64,000 nucleotides of DNA from Siphonodentalium dalli. Taxonomy: Eukaryota; Mollusca; Scaphopoda; Gadilida; Siphonodentaliidae. A program made the translations under genes and the position numbers. This document shows, piece after piece, positions 11,887-23,958 of this stretch. The notes under the pieces are model-generated. The model did no database searches. It worked only from the letters and a program-made list of their open reading frames with translations, and was not told where the DNA came from. The stretch covers positions 558,001-622,000 of the forward strand of contig CP136061.1 in assembly GCA_032622095.1 (NCBI GenBank), given 5' to 3'. The stretch's first letter is position 1; each line of letters begins with the position of its first letter.

Positions 11887-12697
11887 GTAAGCTGTGTAGC
11901 TATTTGATTTCCTAAAAAAACAGTCGACTTGTGTACCAAACGATCACTACTCAGCGCGGCTTTTAAGAGATTAGATGAAATAATCGGTGTTACGGTATAC
12001 CATATTTTGGTATGGTTTTAGGATTACCACTGTATTTTTATGCTTGAATTCCACCCAGAACTATATCTTTGTATTTCTAATTTCTGTACCCCCCCCCCCC
12101 CCCCACCACCAAATGGCCCAGCAGAAACTCTGCATAATGACCAACATCATTTAATTATCTTTATAAAACTCAAAACTAAATAAACTCCTCAAAAGACATT
12201 GTATTAAATAGACTTTAAATAAACTTTAAAAAAACATTTTTAGTTCCAAATTCACAATAAAGTGTTTAGGGTCAGCAGTTCAAAATAGGGTTGGTCGGGT
12301 TATCCGAACAAAGATCTCATTTTTTAGGCTTCAACAACTCAGTATCGATAAATATAATGATAGATATGGATGTTCTCATAAATTTTCAGTTGTAAACCCC
12401 TGTGAAAAATTGCTTTCAAAACACTTTGAAATCAGATCCTTGATATGGTTGACTAGTCGACCATTAGTCAACTAGGGGCTGTTGACTTGTATGATCTGTT
12501 TAATATTAGCGATGGGATGAATGGATACATGCTACATGTTTTGTTCAGTCATCACAGGAGATTAAGACATCTTTCAAATTAAATCAGAAAATTCAGAAAT
12601 CTCAGTGTTAAGCGACCCTTGCTGGGTATACTGGGTGCGGTGCACTTGTTATGAATGTTTTATACCGTAACTCTGGGTATGACAAGGGTATTAGGGA

Positions 12698-12991
12698 TTA
12701 ACTCTTTCAGTGCCAGGGGCCGATCTCATCGGACCTAATTTACGGTCTGTAAAATCGACCCTAAAAAAATAAAAAATGAGTTTGTTTTTTTTAGATTTTT
12801 TTTTTTTGGGGTTGAATTTTTTTGGGGTATGCTTAGCATGCTATAGCGAATTTAACTGGATAAAACCTTAGGGGCATGTTATAACTCAAAACTATCACCC
12901 AGTATTCATAGTATTAATTTTGATGTCCATGAAAAACGTAAGATTCCATGGCACTAAACCTACAAAATAAGTCTGGCACTGAAAGAGTTAA
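12698..12991. mobile_element. piggyBac-type MITE 1, copy 2
   Basis: Duplicate of the MITE at 5351, with identical TTAA-bordered termini. Confidence 0.75.
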
Positions 12992-13068
12992 TAAACCATT
13001 TAATATTTGAACAGAATAAGCTAACTGGTATTGGTCAATGAGTATAGCAGAATATGAACTCTATGACT

Positions 13069-13343
13069 TTAACCCTCTCAGTGCCAGGGGCCGATCTCAT
13101 CGGCCCTAATTTACGGTCTGTAAAATCAGCCCTAAATTTTTATTATTTTTTTTAGATTTTAAAAAAATTATTAAAATTGTAAAAAATTGTCAAAAATAAT
13201 AACAAATGATGAAAAATTGTTAGGACAATGCATTCTCTTATATATGCGAGGCGACCTACGGTCGACTCGAATATATAAGAGAATGCATTGGCACATGGTA
13301 TCTGGGTTGATACAAAAATCGGACCTGGCACTCAAAGGGTTAA
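13069..13343. mobile_element. piggyBac-type MITE 2, copy 2
   Basis: Duplicate of the MITE at 5722, including the internal hairpin. Confidence 0.75.
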
Positions 13344-14265
13344 ATCGTCATTTACATCATTTCGATGGCTTGGTTGTTAGTATATCAGACTAGCAGCAAG
13401 TGGCTTTTTTTCTTTTGATTTTAACCGATCTACCTTGATAATCAACATTCAAAAAGTCTAATAAAGTACTGTGTATGCCACTCTGAGGCCTCAAAAGCAG
13501 TCATCATCTCCTGGTCTGTGATCATCTCATGTTCAGTGATTATATTGAAGTATGTATTGATTGAAAGCATAATTTACTGTAGAACACACACTTAAGCTTG
13601 TAGTACATGTATGTACATGTATATAGTGTACCGGTATATAAATGTAATATATGTTGTGGTGGTGTTATTCAAAATTATTTCAAATCTGTGCTTTTATGTA
13701 AATATACCTGTAGTTTATTTGTGCATAAAGTGTTAAAATAACAGCATGAGAGGAAAACCTCTATGCACTTAAACATTTAGTATAAATACACAGTTTACCA
13801 TTGTGATCAAGATAAACAAGTAACAAGTAACACGTCTGAGTTTGTTCGATATCAACCATTACTAGCACATTTATTTTGTATTAGGTATATAATTTTGTCA
13901 ACTAACATGTCGCAGTTTCATTGCATCACAACTATGTTTTGCATCCGAAATTTCTATTGAAATTCCCAAACTTTATTCACAATGGTACTATATATAAAAC
14001 CTGAAATTCCCAAACAACCAAGTTCCCTTTTTGGGAGCCACATGATATATGTTAACTTTAATCACATATTTAGCATCATTTGATTGCGGTTTTGTTGCAT
14101 GTTTTTGGTAAATTGAAGCCCCATGATGATCAGTTTATGATTCACCCACTGACAGAAGGTCACAAAAGTTTCTACAAAAAATTATTGAGGTCACAGTTTC
14201 AAAGGTTTTGGAAAGTAAATTTTTGGAAAGTGAAAGTGACTTGCTTGCACATGTACATTTTTCAG

Positions 14266-14418
14266 GACAAACTTTTGATGCTGTTTGTTACAAAATCCCA
14301 GAGAACTCGTGTGGCATTGACTTGACCTGTACAACTCTCTCTGGAGGTGGAGGAGATAAATGTAGATGCACAGAGAGCACTAAATACTGGAATTCAGTCA
14401 GCGGTTCCTGTGTTAATC
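14266..14418 (+). CDS. Cassette exon 2: six-cysteine module
   Basis: Copy of the exon at 6918 inside the 7.35-kb duplicate; I see no difference between them over the 153 bp. The acceptor TTTTTCAG, donor GTAAGT and 1-1 phase are kept, so transcription through both copies would add two identical modules. If the duplication is an assembly artefact, this exon is not a separate locus. Confidence 0.75.
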
Positions 14419-15898
14419 GTAAGTAAACCGTACAAATGATTTAAACTAGTCATTCAAATCTCCATTCTAATTGATTCCATTAACTAATAGCAGATAGATG
14501 TGTCAGTAGATATCCAAATATTTATGCCATTAATTGACTACTATTGTAACTAGAGATTTAACTTTCCACGTGTGGAACTCAGATACATTCATGGGACTCA
14601 AGTAATAATCATTGTTTTATAGGTAACCAATAAGTGGTAAGACAGTAAAAAGTCATAATAAATAATCTATCATGTATTGTTCAAATCTTTCAACAGGGCA
14701 TTTAACACTCGAACATCCACCACTTCACTAGAACATATTTGGCAAACTTGAAAAGTGTTTTTTGAAAGAACCACCAGGTCTATTTAGCTCATATTTAATA
14801 TTGAGGCTCCTTTGATGATGTGTGATTCAGATTTGTTCAATCAGGGTCACCAGGTCAAGTAGGTGCAAGGCCAGCTACATTACTCTTTCTCTCTATAGTA
14901 GTTCATAATATGTCTTCTATGCAAGAATCAAATGGCCTATTTGGTTATATTTGGTATGAAACTACCTTGGGTTACAGATTTGTGAAAATGGGATCACAAA
15001 GTCAAATAAGGGCAGAGCATAACTATTTCACCACATAGTAATTCTTAAAATATGTTTGAAAGAACTAGTTGGCTTACTTAGCATGGAATTTTCTTGTTTG
15101 ACTGCAATTCAGATTTTTAAAAATGGGGTCACCTGGTCAAATAGGAGCCAAACGAAGGACAGTTGTGATCCTTCGCAAGGACCATCAGGTCTGTTTTACG
15201 GATATTTAGTATTATTATGAAGTGTTTATTGGTGTCTGGGATTCAAATTTATTCAGGTGGGGTCACCAGGTTAAATAGGGTGGGACCAGGGACTTAACTA
15301 TATGTCTCTATAGTAATTCTTAAAATGTCTTCTCAAGAGAGGTTGGACTATTTAGCTTACATATAGTATGGAGGATCCTTTAGTGACTGAGATTCAGATG
15401 GGTACCAGAATCAGTGAGCCTCATATATCCCAGAAACAAATTCAGCATGTGTATGCATCAATTCCTAATCATCCATTCTGATGAAATTTAGGTAATCGTG
15501 CATACTCATTTAAATCAGGTACATCCACATGTATCACATATGAATATAAATAATCATTCATTCTGATTAAAATAGATCACAAAGATTCTATTAATTTGTT
15601 AGCCAAGATATACCAAAATTATGCCAATAGTGAACAATGGGGTTCTTGATTTTCTTATTTAAAGTGATCCAACCATTTTATTTATTCAAATCCTTCAATT
15701 TGGGAGAATAAACTTTGGGAGTTGCATTTCCTATATACAACTGGAATTAATAACAACCATCTCTTAAAGCAGATAGTTTGTATTCTTGTTGTCTAGTCAC
15801 ATTTTTCAAATTCCATCTAGACCCTTTTTAGTAAAGATTTACTCCTCCGATTTAGTATATAAAACGGTTTGAGGATCACTGACACAGTCTCTTATATA
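14419..15898. other. Intron with ~145-bp repeats, then unique DNA
   Basis: The GGGTCACC-type degenerate repeats run to about 15440. The rest to 15898 is AT-rich with no recognised feature. The sequence beyond 15231 exists only once and lies right of the duplication. Confidence 0.5.
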
Positions 15899-16256
15899 TG
15901 GCCAATTTTCAGAAGCCTTTGGCCAAATTGGAAAACAAAATATTGGATCATCGTGAAAATCAAAACTAAAACAAAAATATAAAGAGACCCGCATAACCGA
16001 TAATTTTATAAAAGTTATAATGGATATGTGATAGCCGCAAAAAATGAAATAGGTCAAGCCGGCAACGTATATCTAAATAAACGAGCACTGATATGCCTTG
16101 CTGGCAAAGTATATAAACATAAATGAGCACCGATTCGCCTGAAATTGTTTTAATTCCTGACATGCCACCATAATTATTCTATTACACATCCAAGCCTACA
16201 GAATGCCCTTAATCAAGTTTAATAGTGAAAATGACTCTTGCTTCCACATTTTACAG

Positions 16257-16409
16257 TACAAACCTTTGGTGAGACTTGTTACAAAACCCCAGATGAATCG
16301 TGTGGCATAGACTTGACCTGTACAACTCTCTCTGGAGGTGGAGGAGATAAATGTAGATGCACAGACAGCAATACATACTGGAATTCAGGCAGCGGTTCCT
16401 GTGTTAACC
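16257..16409 (+). CDS. Cassette exon 3: six-cysteine module
   Basis: The acceptor is TTCCACATTTTACAG, the donor GTAAGT at 16410; 153 bp, phase 1-1, open. It encodes QTFGETC, KTPDES, SGGGGDKCRC, TDSNTYW and SGSGSC, the majority form of the module. It is followed immediately by the longest perfectly regular donor array, of 20 more 62-bp units. Confidence 0.85.
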
Positions 16410-17649
16410 GTAAGTAAACCGTACATACACCAATAAATACTGGAATTCAGGCAGCGGTTCCTGTGTTAACCGTAAGTAAACCGTACATACACCAATAAAT
16501 ACTGGAATTCAGGCAGCGATTCCTGTGTTAATCGTAAGTAAACCGTACATACACCAATAAATACTGGAATTCAGGCAGCGGTTCCTGTGTTAATCGTAAG
16601 TTAACCGTACATACACCAATAAATACTGGAATTCAGGCAGCGGTTCCTGTGTTAACCGTAAGTAAACCGTACATACACCAATAAATACTGGAATTCAGGC
16701 AGCGGTTCCTGTGTTAATCGTAAGTAAACCGTACATACACCAATAAATACTGGAATTCAGGCAGCGGTTCCTGTGTTAATCGTAAGTAAACCGTACATAC
16801 ACCAATAAATACTGGAATTCAGGCAGCGGTTCCTGTGTTAATCGTAAGTAAACCGTACATACACCAATAAATACTGGAATTCAGGCAGCGGTTCCTGTGT
16901 TAATCGTAAGTAAACCGTACATACACCAATAAATACTGGAATTCAGGCAGCGGTTCCTGTGTTAACCGTAAGTAAACCGTACATACACCAATACATACTG
17001 GAATTCAGGCAGCGGTTCCTGTGTTAATCGTAAGTAAACCGTACATACACCAATAAATACTGGAATTCAGGCAGCGGTTCCTGTGTTAACCGTAAGTAAA
17101 CCGTACATACACAAATAAATACTGGAATTCAGGCAGCGGTTCCTGTGTTAATCGTAAGTAAACCGTACAGACACCAATAAATACTGGAATTCAGGCAGCG
17201 GTTCCTGTGTTAATCGTAAGTAAACTGTACATACACCAATAAATACTGGAATTCAGGCAGCGGTTCCTGTGTTAATCGTAAGTAAACCGTACATACACCA
17301 ATAAATACTGGAATTCAGGCAGCGGTTCCTGTGTTAATCGTAAGTAAACCATACATACACCAATACATACTGGAATTCAGGCAGCGGTTCCTGTGTTAAT
17401 CGTAAGTAAACCGTACAGACACCAATACATACTGGAATTCAGGCAGCGGTTCCTGTGTTAATCGTAAGTAAACCGTACATACACCAATAAATACTGGAAT
17501 TCAGGCAGCGGTTCCTGTGTTAATCGTAAGTAAACCATACATACACCAATACATACTGGAATTCAGGCAGCGGTTCCTGTGTTAATCGTAAGTAAACCAT
17601 ACATACACCAATAAATACTGGAATTCAGGCAGCGGTTCCTGTGTTAATC
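16410..17649. repeat. Donor-site minisatellite A1 (20 x 62 bp)
   Basis: Exactly 1240 bp, 20 units of 62 bp with no indel. GTAAGT recurs every 62 bp from 16410 to 17650, giving 21 donors including the exon's own. Each unit holds the last 41 bp of the exon (from ATACTGGAATTCAGGCAGCG), the donor and 21 bp of intron (to ACATACACCAAT). Variation is limited to a few substitutions, such as AAC/AAT before the donor and CATACA/CAGACA. All three + frames contain stops in the unit. Confidence 0.95.
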
Positions 17650-18389
17650 GTAAGTAAACCATACAAATGATTTGAACTAGTTATTTAAATCTACATTCTA
17701 ATTGATTCCATTAACTAATAGCAGATAGATGTGTCGGTAGATATACAAATATTTATGCCATTAATTGACTACTATTGTAACTAGAGATTTAACTTTCCAT
17801 GTGTGGATGTGGAGCTCAGATACATTCATGGGACTCAAATAAAAATCATTGTTTTATAGGTAACCAATAAGTGGTAAGACAGTAAAAAGTCATCATTATC
17901 ACAATTAAATGCTGGCTAACGACTCAAAAGCTTTTTGATATATTCTTGAGGAAATTATCATAATTTGATAATGTTATTTATCACATGATTAGCACTATTT
18001 TCCTATGTAATATTCGAGCATAATAGACACGTGCAATATCATTGCGTGCAATGACTTCACGCTGCCCTTTGCGCCAAAGTTTGCAGTTCGCTGGCTGCAG
18101 TTAATTATTGTACTTTTTGATAAAAATATAGCGATTATATGATCATGTGATAAAAAGTATCTCAAACTCGTTCTATTTTATACGTAATTTATCAAACTTG
18201 TCCACTAAATTCTATTTGAGCCTCGTTAAACCTCGGCTCAAATCGAATTTAGTGAACTCGGTTGATAAATGCCGTATAAAATTGTAACTCGTTTGAGATC
18301 CTCTATTTATAAATTATAACCTACAATGAAGGTCCGTCCCTTTAAACAATTTCAATAGTGAAAATGACTCTTGCTTCCACATTTTTCAG
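17650..18389. other. Short intron between exons 3 and 4
   Basis: The intron proper: after the array it runs through a conserved segment (AACCAATAAGTGGTAAGACA, then GCTGGCTAACGACTC) that recurs in every unit, then the MITE at 17980, then the acceptor TTCCACATTTTTCAG. It is homologous to 36174-36907 and, without the MITE, to 49781-49960 and 50190-50405. Confidence 0.7.
17980..18306. mobile_element. Foldback MITE in intron (filled site)
   Basis: Present between GATAATGTTATTT and ATAAATTATAACC, where the paralogous introns at 45640, 49880 and 50310 read straight through. It starts ATCACATGATTAGCAC. The right half (18159-18299) is a long hairpin whose arms begin ATCTCAAACTCG and end CGTTTGAGAT. 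The same element occurs in inverse orientation at 45131. There is no ORF. Confidence 0.75.
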
Positions 18390-18542
18390 TACAAACCTTT
18401 GGTGAGACTTGTTACAAAACCCCAGATGAATCGTGTGGCATTGACTTGACCTGTACAACTCTCTCTGGAGGTGGAGGAGATAAATGTAGATGCACAGACA
18501 TCAATACATACTGGAATTCAGGCAGCGGTTCCTGTGTTAACC
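18390..18542 (+). CDS. Cassette exon 4: six-cysteine module
   Basis: 153 bp, phase 1-1, open, with acceptor TTCCACATTTTTCAG and donor GTAAGT. It has TDINTYW instead of TDSNTYW, an Ile also found in the exons at 29848 and 36908, which marks these second-position exons as one lineage. It is followed by donor array A2. Confidence 0.85.
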
Positions 18543-19620
18543 GTAAGTAAACCGTACAGACAGCAATAAATACTGGAATTCAGGCAGCGGTTCCTGTGTT
18601 AATCGTAAGTAAACCGTACATACACCAATACATACTGGAATTCAGGCAGCGGTTCCTGTGTTAACCGTAAGTAAACCGTACATACACCAATAAATACTGG
18701 AATTCAGGCAGCGGTTCCTGTGTTAACCGTAAGTAAACCGTACATACACCAATAAATACTGGAATTCAGGCAGCGGTTCCTGTGTTAATCGTAAGTAAAC
18801 CGTACAGACATCAATAAATACTGGAATTCAGGCAGCGGTTCCTGTGTTAATCGTAAGTAAACCGTACATACACCAATACATACTGGAATTCAGGCAGCGG
18901 TTCCTGTGTTAATCGTAAGTAAACCGTACATACACCAATACATACTGGAATTCAGGCAGCGGTTCCTGTGTTAACCGTAAGTAAACCGTACATACACCAA
19001 TAAATACTGGAATTCAGGCAGCGGTTCCTGTGTTAACCGTAAGTAAACCGTACATACACCAATACATACTGGAATTCAGGCAGCGGTTCCTGTGTTAATC
19101 GTAAGTAAACCGTACATACAACAATAAATACTGTAATTCAGGCAGCGGTTAATTCCTGTGTTAATCGTAAGTAAACCGTACAGACAGCAATAAATACTGG
19201 AATTCAGTCAGCGGTTCCTGTGTTAACCGTAAGTAAACCGTACATACACCAATAAATACTGGAATTCAGGCAGCGATTAATTCCTGTGTTAATCGTAAGT
19301 AAACCGTACATACACCAATAAATACTGGAATTCAGGCAGCGGTTCCTGTGTTAATCGTAAGTAAACCGTACATACACCAATAAATACTGGAATTCAGGCA
19401 GCGGTTAATTCCTGTGTTAACCGTAAGTAAACCGTACATACACCAATAAATACTGGAATTCAGGCAGCGGTTAATTCCTGTGTTAACCGTAAGTAAACCG
19501 TACATACACCAATAAATACTGGAATTCAGGCAGCGGTTAATTCCTGTGTTAATCGTAAGTAAACCGTACAGACACCAATAAATACTGGAATTCAGGCAGC
19601 GGTTAATTCCTGTGTTAATC
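18543..19620. repeat. Donor-site minisatellite A2 (17 units, 62 and 66 bp)
   Basis: Eighteen GTAAGT donors from 18543 to 19621. The first nine intervals are 62 bp; later ones include six of 66 bp, which carry an extra AATT in GCGGTTAATTCCTG. The 66-bp form clusters at the 3' end. Because 66 bp is 22 codons, a minus-strand frame (19332-19637) stays open with a 22-residue period. I treat that as an artefact. Confidence 0.95.
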
Positions 19621-21307
19621 GTAAGTAAACCGTACAAATGATTTGAACTAGTTATTTAAATCTACATTCTAATTGATTCCATTAACTAATAGCAGATAGA
19701 TGTGTTGGTAGATATCCAAATATTTATGCCATTAATTAATTACTATTGTAATTAGAGATTTAAAGTTCCAAGTGTGGAACTTAGATACATTCATGGGACT
19801 CAAGTAATAATCTTTTTCCGATTTTAAACCGTTCTTCTTTTTGTAATCAGTTTGTCCTGAATATTTGTTTCTAAATTTCTAGATGTATTTTTATTTCTTT
19901 TTTGCATGCCATTTAGTAGCACAATCACTAACAAAACATCAACTGAAAACATATACTGTTGACACTCTATGTATTCTTAAACCTAACTGTTTAACACTGT
20001 AATTGTAGGGGTATAACAATATTACACATATATATGACCATAATTATGAGTCTAGAGTTAATCATAACAAACATAGTTCATTGACATCAATACAAATATA
20101 ACAAAATTCTATCCCTAATCATGATTGGAGTCCTAATAAAAATTCTAGCAATAATACTAACTCTAATCATATCAACAACCCATACCATGAATATATCAAC
20201 ACTCATTACCTAAAAATATCACTGTCCATAAGGCCAACAGTTGAATGAAATCATTGAAAAAAAAGTTTGACATGACATAGTCAAAGAAGAGTGATTTTTG
20301 CGTTTTTGTTTGGAGTTTTCTTGTTTATGTATCATATGTAACAATCATTTGGACTATATTGTTGAACCTTGTCCTAATGTCCTATCATTTCTGATGGAGC
20401 TCTGAGAGTGATAACAGCGGAAAGCTGTTGGGCAGATGATAGTGCCGTGGGCCCACCGATGGTTATGAAACAAACCAATCGTAAATAATAATATAAAACT
20501 CGATATCTACATTTCATCAGAAGTAGCGGCTACTAACACAAGCAAAGCAATTATCCATTTACTCCAGAAGACAATGTGTGAGTCTCTCCTGTGTTTTATC
20601 GGTGAAAACTCACGAAGATTGCAATGTTTCAATATTTTGAAATATTTGATTCAATTTCATACATAGATGATATTTTCGCCACAATGGATTTATATCTGGC
20701 ATGATATATAGTTACATGAAAGAGATATGGATAGTTGAAAATGGTTGCTATAGTATGCCTATGGGAATGACCATCATTCGTGTATAAATACACACTGTTT
20801 TTGCCATAAGGGTAGTTGTCAAACAAGATATATCTTTGCTATATTTTACGTAGAAACAGTGCCATATATTCACCATTTCATAAACCAGCTAGCCTATATC
20901 GAACTCACTCCATGACTGATGAAGTATATATAATCTATGAACTTATAGGTATCATTCTATTTGAGTTCATAAGGTCAAAGGTCAGGGACATGTATAGAGG
21001 GTTTCCTTTGGGGTGGGGGCTGTGTTCACTTTGGGAATTCCAACTGCACCCCCCCTCATTGAATTCCTTTCGCATTGCCCCTTGCACTCCAACTGCTCCC
21101 ATACAGGCCTGATAGCTTTTTCTGAATGGCTCTTGTGGTCACTATAGCCAGATGGAAGACAGAACCATGGTTCTTTATACCCGGTATGAGAAAATTTAGA
21201 GATCTGATCCAGAAAATTGCATAATCCTAACAGCTAGTGGTCTAACTCCTGACAAATTAACATGGCCATTGGAGTACGTGAGACAAGGACACACCAGGTC
21301 AACCATG

Positions 21308-22168
21308 CATGGACCAGCCTAGGCCTGATTTTCAGGGCGAAGTGACTTCTCCCTGTCACAAAATAGGGCGAATTCAGAGATTTCCAGGGCGAAATGCGTT
21401 GGCAAAATTGAAATCCGACCGCACTGTAGTCGCCTATAAAAGGCTATATAAAGAAATTAGGAGATATGTAATATTTAAATTAAAATGGTGAAACAATGGT
21501 TCAAATGTGGAAGCTTTATGTTCAAATCATCACTCTAATAACTATGAATAATGTCCAAATAGAATTGTGAGAGAATGGTTTTGAAAGAACGGCATTTTCA
21601 CAACCGCTTATGAATACAAAAAGAAATAAGAAACGACGCTTGTGAATACAAAAAGAAATAAATATTAGACAATGCTTATGAATACGAAAAAAATGCTAAA
21701 ATACAAAAGAAATCTTGAACATTTTCACTCATTAAAAGTCACTAACATGGGATTTAATTTGTTTTCAAAGCTAATCTGGCCTTTACATAATTTAACAAAG
21801 GGGTGATGATCTGATGTAAGGTGTAGAGTTGTAATCTTCAGGTGTGATAATCTCAAAATCACAAGTCACTGGACACCTGACGATGTATTCACAGCTGTCT
21901 GCAATCAACACTCAGGTGTGAATGTGCTCCCAAATCGGATTAATACAGCTGTTAATAGTAACTATGGTGTTATCTACGACAGTGTCAATGGATAACTGGG
22001 TTCTATCAATGTTGGCAGTAAATATAGTGGGTGAATATTTTGCCGATTTTCTTAGGTAAACTTCGAAAATTTCAGGGCGACTTAAACTTTGCCGGCTGCA
22101 AAATTAGGGCGAAGTGAGCAAGAATAGGGAGACTACTTTGCCCACGTCGCCCTCTCGGCTGGTCCCTG
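21308..22168. mobile_element. hAT-type non-autonomous element, U1 copy (861 bp)
   Basis: Bounded by CAACCATG at 21300-21307 and 22169-22176, a perfect 8-bp target duplication. The right end is GGCTGGTCCCTG; the left end here is CATGGACCAGCC, one G mutated relative to the CAGGGACCAGCC of the U2 and U3 copies. Near both ends GGGCGAAGTG-type motifs repeat. There is no transposase frame. It inserted before the units were duplicated, since U2 and U3 carry it at the same site. Confidence 0.8.
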
Positions 22169-22390
22169 CAACCATGTATGGTTCAGCCCAGGATGAGAAA
22201 ATTTTGAAACATGAACAAGACAATTACAAAATCCTAGCATCTATAGATTGGCGTCAAACTTTCCTAGTGTTGGAAATTTTAAATGTCATACCCCCCCCTT
22301 ATGTTGGAAATTTTTCAACTGATTACCATTTCCATCCACAATTTTGATCAGATGTAGTAAAATATTATTTTCTGAAACTATTTAGCAGTT

Positions 22391-23216
22391 TTTAGCTCTA
22401 CTTGTAAAGTTTGAGCTATTGCCATTGTTTGGTATCCGTTGTCCGTGTGTGCATGGAGACGTCCATCAACAATTTCCATCAGCATGGGTTACAAGTCGTA
22501 CCTTTTGTTGGATCATTATCAAATTTGTCGTGGCTGTTGACATTGACATGTAGATGGGAATGAGTCATTTTGGGGTCGTTTGGCAACAAAACATGGCCAC
22601 CAGCAGCCATCTTGGATTTCAAAATTCAATCAATTAGCAAGGGCTGCGACAGGCCTGAGTGTTCCTCTGATCATCTTGAAATTTGTTGTGTATTTTAATA
22701 TGGAAATGTAGATGGGAACGAGTCATTTTGGGGTCATTCAACCATAAAACATGACTGCCTGCAGCCATCTTGGATTTTACTCTTTGCATGACTAAATCCT
22801 TTGGCACGGGCTACAGGTCGTACCTTTGGTCAGATCATCATGAAATTTGTCATGGTGTTAATATAGACATGGAGATGGGAAACAGGTCATTTTGGGTCAT
22901 TCAACCATAAAACATGACCACTGGCAACCATTTTGGATTTTACTCTTTGCATGACTAAATCCTTTGGCATGAGTGAGCTACAGGTCATACTTTTGGTCAG
23001 ATCATTATGAAATTTGTCATAGCTCTTGACATTGACATGTAGATGTGAATGATTAATTTTGGGGTCATTCAGCAAAAAACATGACCAACAGTAGCCATCT
23101 TGGATTTCAAAATTCAAACTATTAGCACAGGCTACAAGCCAGAGTGTTTGTCTTATCATGAAATTTGCCATGGATGTTAATATTGACATGTAGATAGGGT
23201 TCAATAGTAGTTTTAC
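22391..23216. repeat. Tandem-core element (155-168 bp units), U1 copy
   Basis: The left end is an imperfect hairpin (AGCTCTACTT...AAGTTTGAGCT), followed by about five units, each with ATGAAATTTGTCATGG, TGACATGTAGATGGGA, GTCATTTTGGGGTCATTC and GCCATCTTGGATTT. Same family as 53580-55200 and 45997-46710. The minus-strand frame 22887-23204 across it is chance. Confidence 0.75.
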
Positions 23217-23787
23217 TACATGTGTATATGTTTTCAGAATATATCATCTCCAAAGCAACCTTTACAACTTACACTGGCAATACATGTAATTCACTGCGTG
23301 ATGACATTTCGCTACGTGATTAGTGGCCTATCAAAGCACTCTAGTGATCTATTCAATATCCAGGCCATCAGGATTCACTCTGATCGTAAAATGTTTTGGC
23401 TGTTATTTTAACATTTCTGAATTTTTTTATGGCCAATTTTCAGAAACCTTTGGCCAAATTGAAAAACAAAATATTGGATCATCATGAAAACCGAAACTAA
23501 AACAAAAATATAAAGAGACCCGCATAACCGATAATTTTATAAAAGTTATAATGGATATGTGATAGCCGCAAAAAATGAAATAGGTCTAGCCGGCAACATA
23601 TATCTAAATAAACGAGCACTGATATGCCTTGCTGGCAAAGTATATAAACATAAATGAGCACCGATTCGCCTGAAATTGTTTTAATTCCTGACATGCCACC
23701 ATAATTATTCTATTACACATGCAAGCCTACAGAATGCCCTTAATCAAGTTTAATAGTGAAAATGACTCTTGCTTCCACATTTTACAG

Positions 23788-23891
23788 TACAAACCTTTGG
23801 TGAGACTTGTTACAAAACCCCAGATGAATCGTGTGGCATTGACTTGACCTGTACAACTCTCTCTGGAGGTGGAGGAGATAAATGTAGATGC
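23788..23891 (+). pseudogene. Truncated cassette exon (U2, first position)
   Basis: The acceptor TTTTACAG and the first 104 bp of the module are intact, through the fourth cysteine to ...AAATGTAGATGC. The sequence then jumps to intron (TGGCTAACGACTC). The missing part is the last 49 bp, the splice donor, the array and the intron start. ATGC is present at both original breakpoints, so the joint is a 4-bp microhomology deletion. No donor lies at the edge, so the exon should be skipped or read into intron. Confidence 0.85.
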
Positions 23892-23958
23892 TGGCTAACG
23901 ACTCAAAAGCTTTTTTATATATTCTTGAGGAAATTATCATAATATGATAATGTTATTT

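Larger units (their letters stand above)
7883..15231. repeat. 7.35-kb tandem duplication, copy 2
   Basis: Second copy of the block that starts at 538. It leaves the duplicated sequence in GAAGTGTTTATTGG and continues into unique intron (TGTCTGGGATTC), whereas copy 1 jumps at the same point back to GGGATGATTATGAG. The direct junction at about 7883 is therefore the novel joint. Confidence 0.9.
15899..23429. repeat. Tandem exon unit U1
   Basis: First of four tandem units. The order is a shared acceptor-side segment (from TGGCCAATTTTCAGAA), exon 3, donor array, short intron with a foldback MITE, exon 4, donor array, and a long intron with hAT-type element and tandem-core repeat. It is 7531 bp to the same point in U2. 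Confidence 0.85.
19621..23787. other. Long intron of U1
   Basis: From 19621 to about 21299 it is AT-rich with no recognised gene; the short frames here (for example minus 20629-20826) recur in U2 and U3 only because the DNA is duplicated. It then holds a hAT-type element (21308), a tandem-core repeat (22391) and the acceptor-side segment that opens U2 (23430). Confidence 0.6.

Noticed and set aside
16410-17649. CRISPR-like array (regular 62-bp periodicity)
   Set aside because: There are no unique spacers; the whole 62 bp repeats, the unit contains exon sequence and splice donors, and the context is a eukaryotic intron.
22887-23204. 105-codon minus-strand frame conserved in U1, U2 and U3
   Set aside because: Conserved only because the units are recent duplicates. 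It runs through the degenerate 155-168-bp tandem core.
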